Positions 6,374-13,780 of a DNA stretch of 14,893 bases are shown piece by piece (within the stretch, counting starts at the first letter, position 1; every line of letters starts with the position of its first letter). The stretch is taken from NCBI GenBank assembly GCA_021199145.1, contig JAJQIP010000207.1:1-14893 (forward strand), read 5' to 3'. The notes beneath the pieces are model-generated. The model saw nothing but the letters and a program-made list of their open reading frames with translations, had not been told where the DNA came from and did not search any database. The position numbers and the translations under genes were made by a program. Origin of the DNA: Porphyromonadaceae bacterium (lineage in GTDB: Bacteria > Bacteroidota > Bacteroidia > Bacteroidales > UBA11471).

Positions 6374-8227
6374 ATGGCAGAAGATACAAAACAAGAAATT
6401 GAATACGGATCAGATAGCATACAAACCTTAGACTGGAATGACCATATCCGTCGGCGTCCCGGCATGTACATCGGTAAATTGGGCGACGGATCACATGCCG
6501 ATGATGGTATCTATGTGCTGCTCAAAGAGGTCATTGACAATGCCATTGATGAATTCATGATGGGATATGGGAAACAAATCATTGTTGACATCCAGGAGAA
6601 TCACGTATCGGTACGGGACTATGGAAGGGGCATCCCATTGGATAAATTGGTTGATGTGTCATCAAAAATGAACACCGGAGCCAAGTACGATTCCAAAGCA
6701 TTTAAAAAATCAGTAGGCCTTAACGGTGTAGGCATCAAAGCGGTCAATGCACTCTCTTCGGAATTCCGTATCGAAACCTACCGTGAAAATGAATGTAAAT
6801 ACGTCGTCTATTCCTGTGGAAATAAAGTTGAGGAAAGCGATATTATTCCAACCAGCCAAAATAACGGTACAACGGTAAGCTTTGTCCCGGATAATACGAT
6901 TTTTACCGATTACAAATACCGGGAAGAATTCGTCATCGCTCTATTAAAAAACTATACCTATCTCAATTCAGGAGTTACTTTTATATATAATGGCGTACGT
7001 TACACCTCGAAAAACGGATTAGTCGACCTTCTTAATGAAAAATTAACGGCCGCCCCGCTCTATCCAATGATACACCTTAAAGGAGACGACATCGAAGTAG
7101 TCATTACCCACAATGACCAATATGGGGAAGAGTTCTACTCGTTTGTCAATGGGCAGCACACCATACTCGGCGGCACCCATCTTTCGGCTTTCAAAGAGGC
7201 TGTCTCACGTACCATAAAAGAATTCTATTCAAAAAATTTTGAATACGCCGACATCCGAAACGGCATGGTAGCGGCCATCAGCATCAAGGTTGAAGAGCCT
7301 GTATTTGAATCGCAGACCAAGACCAAACTTGGTTCCCGTGACATGGGGCCCAATGGACCTACAGTGAATAAGTTCATCGGGGACTTTTTGAAAAAAGAGT
7401 TAGACAATTACCTGCACCGCAATAGCGAAACCAAAGACATTCTGCTAAAAAAAATACAAGATTCCGAAAAAGAGCGTAAAGCCATTGCCGGAGTATCGAA
7501 AATAGCTCGTGAACGGGCAAAAAAAGCCAATTTACACAACCGCAAATTACAAGATTGCCGCATACATTACAATGACCCTAAAGGAGAGTTGCGTGATGAG
7601 ACAAGTATTTTTATTACTGAGGGAGACTCGGCATCAGGCTCTATTGGCAAAAGCCGGAATGCTGACATACAAGCTATTTTCAGCCTACGGGGTAAGCCGC
7701 TTAATAGTTACGGCCAGACCCGTGAAGTAGTGTATGAAAATGAAGAGTTCAATCTTCTCCAAGCGGCACTTAATGTCGAAGACGGCATAGAAGGGCTACG
7801 TTACAATAAAGTGATTATTGCTACCGATGCCGATGATGACGGCATGCATATAAGGCTGCTCACCCTTACATTCCTCCTGCAATTTTTCCCCGACCTTGTC
7901 AAAAAGGGGCATGTCTACATTTTACAAACTCCCCTCTTTCGGGTTCGTGACAAGAAAGAGACCCGCTACTGCTATACAGACCAAGAGCGTATCGACGCTA
8001 TCAAATATTTCGGGAACAACGCTGAAATCACCCGCTTTAAAGGATTAGGAGAGATATCTCCTGACGAGTTTAGAGAATTTATCGGGGAGAATATCCGTCT
8101 TGACCAAGTCTCCTTGCAAAAAAGCGATGCCGTAAAAGATTTACTTGAATTCTACATGGGGAAAAACACGCCCGACCGCCAAAATTTTATTATTGATAAT
8201 CTGATTGTCGATGATGAAGACCTCTGA
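6374..8227 (+). CDS. parE: DNA topoisomerase IV subunit B (ParE type)
   Basis: A 617-residue GHKL ATPase and TOPRIM subunit of the enzyme that decatenates daughter chromosomes together with ParC. ATPase residues are E52 and N56 in KEVIDNAIDE, the DYGRGIP motif near residue 80, the GLNGVGIKAVNALS loop, and K316 in QTKTKLG. TOPRIM residues are E416 in EGDSASGS and D485, D487 and D489 in DADDDGMH. It is clearly paralogous to the gyrB product at 2025 but shorter, and it has features seen in Bacteroidota ParE: a longer segment between the MYIGK motif and the ATPase helix, and RFKGLGEISPDEF near the C-terminus. It lies 30 bases after rnr and its last 14 bases overlap coaD, so the four genes look like one operon. 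parC is not in the window. The split into GyrB and ParE is inferred from these features. Confidence 0.93.
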   Translation: MAEDTKQEIEYGSDSIQTLDWNDHIRRRPGMYIGKLGDGSHADDGIYVLLKEVIDNAIDEFMMGYGKQIIVDIQENHVSVRDYGRGIPLDKLVDVSSKMNTGAKYDSKAFKKSVGLNGVGIKAVNALSSEFRIETYRENECKYVVYSCGNKVEESDIIPTSQNNGTTVSFVPDNTIFTDYKYREEFVIALLKNYTYLNSGVTFIYNGVRYTSKNGLVDLLNEKLTAAPLYPMIHLKGDDIEVVITHNDQYGEEFYSFVNGQHTILGGTHLSAFKEAVSRTIKEFYSKNFEYADIRNGMVAAISIKVEEPVFESQTKTKLGSRDMGPNGPTVNKFIGDFLKKELDNYLHRNSETKDILLKKIQDSEKERKAIAGVSKIARERAKKANLHNRKLQDCRIHYNDPKGELRDETSIFITEGDSASGSIGKSRNADIQAIFSLRGKPLNSYGQTREVVYENEEFNLLQAALNVEDGIEGLRYNKVIIATDADDDGMHIRLLTLTFLLQFFPDLVKKGHVYILQTPLFRVRDKKETRYCYTDQERIDAIKYFGNNAEITRFKGLGEISPDEFREFIGENIRLDQVSLQKSDAVKDLLEFYMGKNTPDRQNFIIDNLIVDDEDL

Positions 8228-8690
8228 AACAACAGCCTTTTATCCCGGTTCATTCGATCCTTTTACCCTCGGACATGAATCGATTCTACTGCGAGCTTTG
8301 CAAATTTTCGATAAAGTGATTCTCGCCATTGGGGTAAACGATTCCAAACATTACTATTTCACCTTGGAACAACGTATCGATATGTTACAAGATTTGTACA
8401 CGGACAACCCTTGTGTCGAAGTTGTCACCTATAGTGACCTCACGGTATTGGCCGCCCAAAGGCATAAAGCGACAGCTATTCTAAGAGGCATACGTTCCGC
8501 CACTGATTTTGAATATGAAAAAAACCTTGCCGACATCAATCGCAGTCTTACGCATATCGATACGGTATTCTTTTTTTCTGAACCTCAATATAGCCACATC
8601 AGCTCCTCAATGGTACGGGAATTGCTACGCTACAACTACCCTGTAGAGTCTTTTATCCCCCAAAACTTAAAACTTCCAAAAGGTATTTGA
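8214..8690 (+). CDS. coaD: Phosphopantetheine adenylyltransferase
   Basis: A 158-residue enzyme that transfers AMP from ATP to 4'-phosphopantetheine to form dephospho-CoA, the penultimate step of coenzyme A synthesis. The nucleotidyltransferase signature is FYPGSFDPFTLGH, with the catalytic histidine H21. The family motifs RGIRSATDFEYE and SSSMVRE (the TxSSxxRE-like ATP-binding region) are present, and the length is normal. Three in-frame starts are possible: TTG 8205, ATG 8211 and ATG 8214. I prefer 8214 because only two to eight residues normally precede the first beta-strand. The gene overlaps the end of parE by 14 bases, and the S41 protease gene follows after eight bases, so translational coupling is likely. 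Confidence 0.96.
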   Translation: MKTSETTAFYPGSFDPFTLGHESILLRALQIFDKVILAIGVNDSKHYYFTLEQRIDMLQDLYTDNPCVEVVTYSDLTVLAAQRHKATAILRGIRSATDFEYEKNLADINRSLTHIDTVFFFSEPQYSHISSSMVRELLRYNYPVESFIPQNLKLPKGI

Positions 8691-8698
8691 TTCTCCGT

Positions 8699-10339
8699 AT
8701 GAAAAAGTTCGGCATATTTTTTCTCCTCTTATTCTTCGCATATGGGTCTTTCGCTCAAACGCCTGAGAATAGCCAACCCGTACAAAAAAATACAAAAGAG
8801 GAACAGCCCCGAAGATTTAGTGCTCTTAACAAAATCAATTTGGTGGCTGCCGCTATCTCCCGACTTTACGTAGATACCCTTAATGAAGATTCCCTGGCGG
8901 AGAAGACCATTGTCGCCATGCTGAAACAACTTGACCCGCATTCGACTTATCTATCACCTCATGAAGCGCAACAGACATTAGAGACCCTATCCGGTAAATT
9001 TGAGGGTATCGGAGTGCAAATCAATATGTTTGATGACACTTTGTCGGTAGTGCAAACCACTGTAGGGGGACCATCAGAAAAGGCTGGTATTCTGCCGGGG
9101 GATCGCATCATATCGGTTGACGATACCCTCGTAGCGGGCGTAAAATACCCTATAAATGACATTATCGCCCTATTGCGAGGGAAACGAGGAAGTAAAGTAA
9201 ATATAGGCATCGTTCGCCGAGGAGTAGCCGAACCGATTTATTTTAAAATTACCCGTGACAAAATTCCCGTAAACAGCATTGATGCCTCCTATATGCTCAA
9301 CGACAGTACAGGATATATCAAGCTGAGCCGTTTTGCCGAAACCAGTGCGGAAGAGATGAAAAAAGCCGTAAAGTCCTTGCAAAAAGAGGGTATGAAAAGC
9401 CTAATACTCGACCTGCAAGGAAATGGAGGCGGCTATCTTAACGTAGCTGTCGATATCGCCGATATGTTCCTCGGTAAAGATTGTCTTATCGTTTACACAG
9501 AGGGGCGCAACATGCGGAGAGCACAAGAAAAGGCAACGGCCTCCACTTTGCTACCCAATGAACGGGTAGTTGTACTGGTTGATGAATCCTCTGCATCGGC
9601 AAGTGAAATACTTGCCGGGGCATTACAAGATTGGGACCGTGCCGTTATCATAGGTCGACGTACATTTGGCAAGGGATTGGTACAACGGCCTATTAACCTA
9701 CCGGACAAATCTTTGCTACGCCTCACTGTAGCCCGCTATTATACCCCTACGGGGCGTTGTATACAAAAACCTTATATTAAAGGCGAAAGTGACGAATACG
9801 ACCAAGACTTCAGTGAACGGTTGGCCCATGGAGAACTGCAGTTTGCCGATAGCATCCATTTTGCGGATTCCCTTCAATACCATACGCTACGTACAGGGCG
9901 GATTGTTTATGGAGGCGGCGGAATCATGCCGGACATTTTTGTCGGACTCGATACCACTCTCTATACCCCTTACCATCGCCAACTTTTACGACAAGGGATT
10001 CTTAACAGAAGTGTCTTCACCTACTTGGATAGCCACCGGCACGAAATTTCTTCAAAATACCGCAAAGCCACAAAATTTATCGAGCAATACGAGATTGACG
10101 AACATTTATGGGCAATTGTTGACACTTTAGCTTCCCAGGCCGGCATACTTCCGGAAGATGAAGCCAAAGAGATGATTTCCCGCCCCCTTATTGCCACACA
10201 ACTCAAGGCAATACTTGCGAGAAATCTCTATAATGACCCGTCCATCTATTATATGATTTATAACCCTACCAATTCCCTCTATCTGAAAGCGACAGAAATT
10301 GTCGCCTCTGAAAATTACCCACAATTGTTGGGAGAATAA
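8699..10339 (+). CDS. Exported S41-family C-terminal processing peptidase with PDZ domain
   Basis: A 546-residue protein of the CtpA/Prc family. It begins with a signal peptide (MKKFGIFFLLLFFAYGSFA, likely cut before Q20), so it works in the periplasm or at the outer membrane side. A PDZ domain spans about residues 100-190 (VGGPSEKAGILPGDRI), and the S41 core about 205-400. The catalytic dyad is visible: Ser300 in SASASE and Lys325 in FGKGLVQ, with the same 25-residue spacing as in E. coli Prc. About 130 residues follow the core, with a helical, charged C-terminus whose function I do not know. I chose ATG 8699 over the in-frame TTG at 8687, which would add MILR ahead of the signal peptide. 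It is the last gene of the rnr-parE-coaD set and is followed by a terminator. Substrates are unknown; the family trims C-termini of envelope proteins. Confidence 0.94.
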   Translation: MKKFGIFFLLLFFAYGSFAQTPENSQPVQKNTKEEQPRRFSALNKINLVAAAISRLYVDTLNEDSLAEKTIVAMLKQLDPHSTYLSPHEAQQTLETLSGKFEGIGVQINMFDDTLSVVQTTVGGPSEKAGILPGDRIISVDDTLVAGVKYPINDIIALLRGKRGSKVNIGIVRRGVAEPIYFKITRDKIPVNSIDASYMLNDSTGYIKLSRFAETSAEEMKKAVKSLQKEGMKSLILDLQGNGGGYLNVAVDIADMFLGKDCLIVYTEGRNMRRAQEKATASTLLPNERVVVLVDESSASASEILAGALQDWDRAVIIGRRTFGKGLVQRPINLPDKSLLRLTVARYYTPTGRCIQKPYIKGESDEYDQDFSERLAHGELQFADSIHFADSLQYHTLRTGRIVYGGGGIMPDIFVGLDTTLYTPYHRQLLRQGILNRSVFTYLDSHRHEISSKYRKATKFIEQYEIDEHLWAIVDTLASQAGILPEDEAKEMISRPLIATQLKAILARNLYNDPSIYYMIYNPTNSLYLKATEIVASENYPQLLGE

Positions 10340-10344
10340 AAAAC

Positions 10345-10391
10345 CTTCTCTTATCTCATATTCCCCTTTTTAGGGTATAAGATAAGAGAAG
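10345..10391 (-). terminator. Long perfect hairpin, terminator for the HU transcript
   Basis: A perfect 12-base inverted repeat, CTTCTCTTATCT (10345-10356) and AGATAAGAGAAG (10380-10391), has a 23-base loop that could pair further. On the minus strand the stem is followed by G and six Ts, a good intrinsic terminator for minus-strand HU transcription. On the plus strand the tail is TATATAAAAC, without a U-run. Confidence 0.65.
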
Positions 10392-10405
10392 TATATAAAA
10401 CAAAA

Positions 10406-10441
10406 GCCGAGTATTTCACTACAGATACCCGGCCTTTTTTT
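10406..10441 (+). terminator. Intrinsic terminator of the rnr-parE-coaD-S41 operon
   Basis: GCCGAGTAT (10406-10414) pairs with ATACCCGGC (10425-10433) with one A-C mismatch. The loop has 10 bases, and C plus seven Ts follow (to 10441). It is preceded by AAAA, so on the minus strand the tail is TTTTGTTTTA and it may also act on HU transcription. Confidence 0.8.
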
Positions 10442-10456
10442 GAAAATTCTGAAAGA

Positions 10457-10729
10457 TTATTTCACTTTAGCAGCCAATTCTGCACCTGCTTTGAATTTAA
10501 CCACTTTCTTCGCAGGAATGGTAATTGTCTGTTTGGTAGCAGGATTGATGCCGGTTCTTGCACTTTTCTTCGTTACCGAGAAAGTCCCAAATCCAATCAA
10601 GGCAATTTTGTCATCTTTGGCCAATTGATCCGATACTGTAGCGACAAACGCATCGACAGCCTTTTTGGCATCGGTTTTTGTTAACCCAGCTTTTACTGCA
10701 ACGGCAGCAATCAAATCTGTTTTATTCAT
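10457..10729 (-). CDS. hup: HU-family DNA-binding protein
   Basis: A 90-residue HU/IHF-family nucleoid protein that bends and compacts DNA as a dimer. It has the whole family pattern: two N-terminal helices (MNKTDLIAAVAVKAGLT, then KTDAKKAVDAFVATVSDQL), the IGFGTFSV turn, and the flexible DNA-clamping arm with RTGINPATKQTITIPA, which includes the conserved intercalating proline, ending in FKAGAEL. The arm is slightly more neutral than in E. coli HU but intact. It is monocistronic on the minus strand, converging with the S41 operon and diverging from the rhomboid operon. It has a consensus promoter and about 60 nucleotides of repeat-containing, AT-rich leader. No second HU gene is visible here, so homodimer or heterodimer assembly cannot be judged. 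Confidence 0.97.
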   Translation of the reverse strand: MNKTDLIAAVAVKAGLTKTDAKKAVDAFVATVSDQLAKDDKIALIGFGTFSVTKKSARTGINPATKQTITIPAKKVVKFKAGAELAAKVK

Positions 10730-10732
10730 AAC

Positions 10733-10786
10733 ATTTAAAATTTGGTGTATTTAAAATTTTGGATTTTTTCTTGCGTATTTAAATTT
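10733..10786. repeat. Imperfect tandem repeats in the HU leader
   Basis: ATTTAAAATTTGG at 10733-10745 recurs as ATTTAAAATTTTGG at 10749-10762, sixteen bases on, and a degenerate third copy ATTTAAATTT lies at 10777-10786. All fall in the predicted HU 5' leader, the first copy ending three bases from the start codon. Confidence 0.55.
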
Positions 10787-10795
10787 ATTTACATG

Positions 10796-10826
10796 CAAAC
10801 ATACAATTAAAAATCGAAAAAACAAA
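10796..10826 (-). promoter_or_regulatory. Promoter of the HU gene
   Basis: On the minus strand, TTTG (10826-10823), a 19-base spacer and TATGTTTG (10803-10796) match the Bacteroides promoter consensus exactly. The HU start codon lies about 66 bases downstream of the -7 box. Confidence 0.8.
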
Positions 10827-10908
10827 GATTTAAACAAAAAATTCATAAAAATATGCACGGATTTTCCATGTTACGAAGATTTTAGAGGAATTCCACAGAA
10901 AATATTCC

Positions 10909-10916
10909 TATTTTTG
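10909..10916 (+). promoter_or_regulatory. Candidate -7 box for the rhomboid-EEP operon
   Basis: TATTTTTG matches TAnnTTTG and lies 48 bases before the ATG at 10965. A -33 TTTG at the right distance is missing; TTAG at 10882-10885 is the closest. If this box is used, the upstream in-frame ATG at 10914 lies inside the promoter and cannot be a start. Confidence 0.4.
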
Positions 10917-10964
10917 TGCGTCGAAACATTTTGTCCGGATTCACTTAAAGGCCTTCCAATACTT

Positions 10965-11678
10965 ATGATACAAAATCGGCAAAGTTTTCTCAGCTCAATT
11001 CCTCCCGTAACAAAAAATTTGATTATCATCAATTTGCTGCTTTGGTTGGCGACCATTGTTTTTAGGAAAGTTTTGGGGATAGATCTTGTTGATTATTTAG
11101 GACTTCACTATTTTCAGGCCACCCGTTTTAATGCCGTTCAATTTGTCACCTACATGTTCATGCATGATCCCTACTCTTTCGGGCATGTCTTTTTCAATAT
11201 GTTTTCCGTATTTATCTTTGGTCGCACACTTGAAGCTGTATGGGGCGGACAAAGGTTCCTCGTATACTATATAATCACAGGTATCGGAGCAGGATTCATA
11301 CAAGAAATTACCTGGTATTATTCTCTACATGAAGCTATTGTCAACACAGAAGCCGTTGTAGGGTGGATGCAGACCCAACTGTTACTTAACAACGCAATCA
11401 CCATTGGAGCATCTGGGGCAGTATTTGGCATCCTATTGGCGTTTGGGATGCTCTTCCCCAATGCGGAACTATTTCTTCTATTTATTCCTATTCCTATCAA
11501 AGCCAAATACTTTGTTATCGGTTATGGCCTAATAGAACTATTCCTTGGCATCCAAAGCAGCAGTGGAAGCGGAGGTGACAATATCGCACATTTTGCTCAT
11601 TTAGGAGGGATGCTTTTCGGACTCATTCTTATTCTGTATTGGAAGAAGAAAGGAGGAGGTACTCGTGAACATTTTTAA
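10965..11678 (+). CDS. Rhomboid-family intramembrane serine protease (first of a pair)
   Basis: A 237-residue membrane protein with about six transmembrane helices, the first at about 17-37. Rhomboids cleave membrane-spanning substrates inside the lipid bilayer. The catalytic dyad is Ser150 in IGASGAVFG and His212 in AHFAHLGGM; H74 and N78 in HVFFN correspond to the oxyanion-side histidine and asparagine of GlpG. A stretch of about 35 residues before the serine helix (WYYSLHEAIVNTEAVVGWMQ and on) is longer than the equivalent loop in GlpG. I chose ATG 10965 (MIQNRQSF) because the alternative start at 10914 overlaps the -7 box and adds 17 residues unlike rhomboid N-termini. It begins the operon with the second rhomboid and the EEP gene, overlapping the former by 14 bases. 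The substrate is unknown. Confidence 0.92.
   Translation: MIQNRQSFLSSIPPVTKNLIIINLLLWLATIVFRKVLGIDLVDYLGLHYFQATRFNAVQFVTYMFMHDPYSFGHVFFNMFSVFIFGRTLEAVWGGQRFLVYYIITGIGAGFIQEITWYYSLHEAIVNTEAVVGWMQTQLLLNNAITIGASGAVFGILLAFGMLFPNAELFLLFIPIPIKAKYFVIGYGLIELFLGIQSSSGSGGDNIAHFAHLGGMLFGLILILYWKKKGGGTREHF
11651..11660 (+). promoter_or_regulatory. Shine-Dalgarno-like sequence before the second rhomboid gene
   Basis: AGGAGGAGGT lies inside the end of the first rhomboid gene. Its leading AGGAGG ends eight bases before the GTG start at 11665. It also encodes a Gly-Gly-Gly run, so it may be coincidental, but it helps decide this non-ATG start. Other genes in the window lack such a site. Confidence 0.5.
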
Positions 11679-12555
11679 TGATTTACGACAGCTGTATACG
11701 AGAGGACAATTACCTATAAAATTCATTTTCATTAATGTCGCCCTCTTTTTGGCAGTACGGCTTATAGAGGTAATCTGCACTTTATTAGGTAATCCTTTCA
11801 CTCCAACGCCTTACCTTGCGCTATCCTCAAATTTGACGGTTCTTTCCTATCACCCTTATACGGTGATTACCTATATGTTTTATCAACATGACGTCTGGCA
11901 TCTACTCTTTAATATGCTATGGCTCTATTGGTTCGGTCGGCTTTTTCTGCTCTCTTTCAATGCCAAACAATTTGTCGGGGTATATGTTTGGGGAGGATTA
12001 TGTGGTGCCATACTCTATCTGCTTTCCTATAACCTGTTTCCCTATTTTACAACGCATGAAGGAATATTGCTGGGATCATCAGCCGCTGTATTGGCGGTTG
12101 TATTTGCCGTTTCAACCTATATGCCTGATTACAAAATAAGATTATTCCTTATAGGGAACATTTCCCTCAAATATATAGCTCTTGCTACGGTAGTTTTAGA
12201 CTTATTAAGCATTACCTCACAAAATGCAGGAGGGCATATCGCTCATATAGGAGGAGCGTTATTGGGAATCTTTTTCACTTTACGCTACAAAAAAGGGCGG
12301 GATATTACCAGGGGATTCAATCGGATGATTGATGCTCTTGCCTCCCTTTTTTCTTCGCATCCGGAAGGGAGAAGTAAAGTAAAATGGAATTCTGGACGGA
12401 CTTCCCCATCAGGGAAAAGAGATGAAGATTTTCTACGTCATCGTCAAGAAAATGCGGCAGAGATAGACCGTATCCTCGACAAGATAAAACAATCGGGATA
12501 TAACGCTCTAACCAAAGAGGAGAAAAAACGTCTTTTCGAAGCCGGGAAAAAGTAG
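11665..12555 (+). CDS. Rhomboid-family intramembrane serine protease with C-terminal cytosolic tail (second of a pair)
   Basis: A 296-residue rhomboid homologue with about six membrane helices up to residue 210. The predicted dyad is Ser139 in LLGSSAAVL and His194 in HIAHIGGAL, with H79 and N83 in HLLFN. The serine motif is GSSA rather than the common GxSG, so activity is likely but less certain than for its neighbour. A hydrophilic tail of about 85 residues (212-296) follows the last helix; its final 35 residues (ENAAEIDRILDKI, then SGYNALTKEEKKRLFEAG) resemble a short helical domain common at the C-terminus of Bacteroidota rhomboids (DUF6576, from memory). The start is GTG 11665, overlapping the first rhomboid gene by 14 bases and preceded by a Shine-Dalgarno-like AGGAGG; no in-frame ATG precedes the first helix. 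The two proteins may act together or be a diverged tandem duplication. Confidence 0.9.
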   Translation: MNIFNDLRQLYTRGQLPIKFIFINVALFLAVRLIEVICTLLGNPFTPTPYLALSSNLTVLSYHPYTVITYMFYQHDVWHLLFNMLWLYWFGRLFLLSFNAKQFVGVYVWGGLCGAILYLLSYNLFPYFTTHEGILLGSSAAVLAVVFAVSTYMPDYKIRLFLIGNISLKYIALATVVLDLLSITSQNAGGHIAHIGGALLGIFFTLRYKKGRDITRGFNRMIDALASLFSSHPEGRSKVKWNSGRTSPSGKRDEDFLRHRQENAAEIDRILDKIKQSGYNALTKEEKKRLFEAGKK

Positions 12556-12561
12556 TGCGAT

Positions 12562-13671
12562 ATGAATTTCTTCATCAGGACATACCGACTATTGGCCTTA
12601 ACGATAAATCTCGTTATCGGAGGGTGTCTGTTAGTCGCATCATATAGCTATCTCATTCCACCGGACCGTCTATCTTTACCGCACCTTTTCACTTTAGCCT
12701 TTCCGGGCTTCTTCTTTATAGAAGTTCTCTTGCTGTTACAAATATTTCTGCGTCCTCGGAAATTTGTTCTTCTGCCCCTACTTTTCTTGCTCCTTTCGGC
12801 AAAATCTATCCAAAATTATTTTCCCATACATTTCACCCATCCAAAAGAGGAAAACGGTAATACAATTCAGATAATCTCCTATAATATCCAGCGATTTGCC
12901 TCGGCCAAATCGACACACAAGGGAAAAAGCAATACAGTACTTGATTTATTGTGCGAAAGCAATGCCGACATCATTTGTCTGCAAGAATATACATCGGCAT
13001 CATCTCCTAAATACGGACTTACCCAAAAAGAGATTGAGAAAATACTTTCCCAATATCCCTATAAACATATTTTCACGCCTAAAAACTCCATAATGGGCAT
13101 AGCTTGTTTTTCAAAATTCCCCATAAAAAAAGCAAAGCCTATTTCTTTTAAAACAAGCCAAAATAGCGCTTGCCTTTATCAACTCGATATCGGAGGTAAA
13201 GCGCTTACTCTCATCAATTGCCATTTGGAATCGAACCACCTGGAGAAAGAGGACCGTGAATTATATTCCTACATTACCAAACATCCTACCCAGACATCCG
13301 AACTTCTACCGGAAGCAAAAAGACAGCTTTGGCACAAACTTGCCCATGCGGGTGCAATTCGGGCGACACAGGCACGGATTATACGTCAAATAGCCGACAG
13401 CATACCAAATGCCACCCTCATTTGCGGCGATTTCAACGATACTCCACAATCTTATGCCTATCGGAAAATACGAGGAGGATTTAACGATGCGTATGTGTCG
13501 ACTCAATTCGGTCCTAACATCACATACTATGAGTCCCGATTTTGGTTCCGTATCGACCATATTCTTTACAACACCGAACTACGGGCTATCTCTACAGACA
13601 TCGTCAAGAAAAAATATTCCGACCACTACCCCATACAAGCCCTCTTTCAATGGAATCAAAAAAAAGATTAG
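12562..13671 (+). CDS. Membrane-anchored endonuclease/exonuclease/phosphatase-family protein
   Basis: A 369-residue protein with three N-terminal hydrophobic segments (about 8-30, 40-62 and 66-82) followed by an EEP (DNase I/exonuclease III/sphingomyelinase-like) domain at about 100-365. Catalytic positions are all visible: N108 in SYNIQRF, E142 in LQEYT, the CHLES motif near residue 217, D290 and N292 in GDFNDT, D332 and H333 in RIDHIL, and D354 and H355 in SDHYP. It should therefore be a metal-dependent phosphodiesterase or phosphatase. Three helices after a cytosolic N-terminus would place the domain on the periplasmic side, where lipid or extracellular nucleic acid substrates are as likely as chromosomal DNA. 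It starts six bases after the second rhomboid gene, so it is the third gene of that operon. The substrate is unknown. Confidence 0.9.
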   Translation: MNFFIRTYRLLALTINLVIGGCLLVASYSYLIPPDRLSLPHLFTLAFPGFFFIEVLLLLQIFLRPRKFVLLPLLFLLLSAKSIQNYFPIHFTHPKEENGNTIQIISYNIQRFASAKSTHKGKSNTVLDLLCESNADIICLQEYTSASSPKYGLTQKEIEKILSQYPYKHIFTPKNSIMGIACFSKFPIKKAKPISFKTSQNSACLYQLDIGGKALTLINCHLESNHLEKEDRELYSYITKHPTQTSELLPEAKRQLWHKLAHAGAIRATQARIIRQIADSIPNATLICGDFNDTPQSYAYRKIRGGFNDAYVSTQFGPNITYYESRFWFRIDHILYNTELRAISTDIVKKKYSDHYPIQALFQWNQKKD

Positions 13672-13689
13672 CGAAATTTTTCCTTAATA

Positions 13690-13721
13690 TTTGCATACAA
13701 ATTTACATTACACTACTTTTG
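13690..13721 (+). promoter_or_regulatory. Promoter of the fumarate reductase/succinate dehydrogenase operon
   Basis: TTTG at 13690-13693, a 20-base spacer and TACTTTTG at 13714-13721 match the Bacteroides -33/-7 consensus exactly. The cytochrome b gene starts 59 bases beyond the -7 box. No terminator is visible between the EEP gene stop and this promoter, so upstream read-through may add to expression. Confidence 0.75.
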
Positions 13722-13780
13722 CTATTTGAAAAAGGAACATTCAATAGGTATCCAAATACTAACAAAAATCTCAAACTCTT

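Noticed and set aside
8205..8213. TTG or upstream ATG start for coaD
   Set aside because: Two ATG codons follow immediately (8211, 8214), and the TTG adds only three residues before the usual N-terminus.
8687..8698. TTG start for the S41 protease
   Set aside because: It adds MILR ahead of a standard MKK signal peptide; ATG 8699 is a better start and leaves an 8-base gap after coaD.
10914..10964. Longer start for the first rhomboid
   Set aside because: The ATG at 10914 lies within the -7-like box TATTTTTG, and the added 17 residues do not resemble a rhomboid N-terminus.
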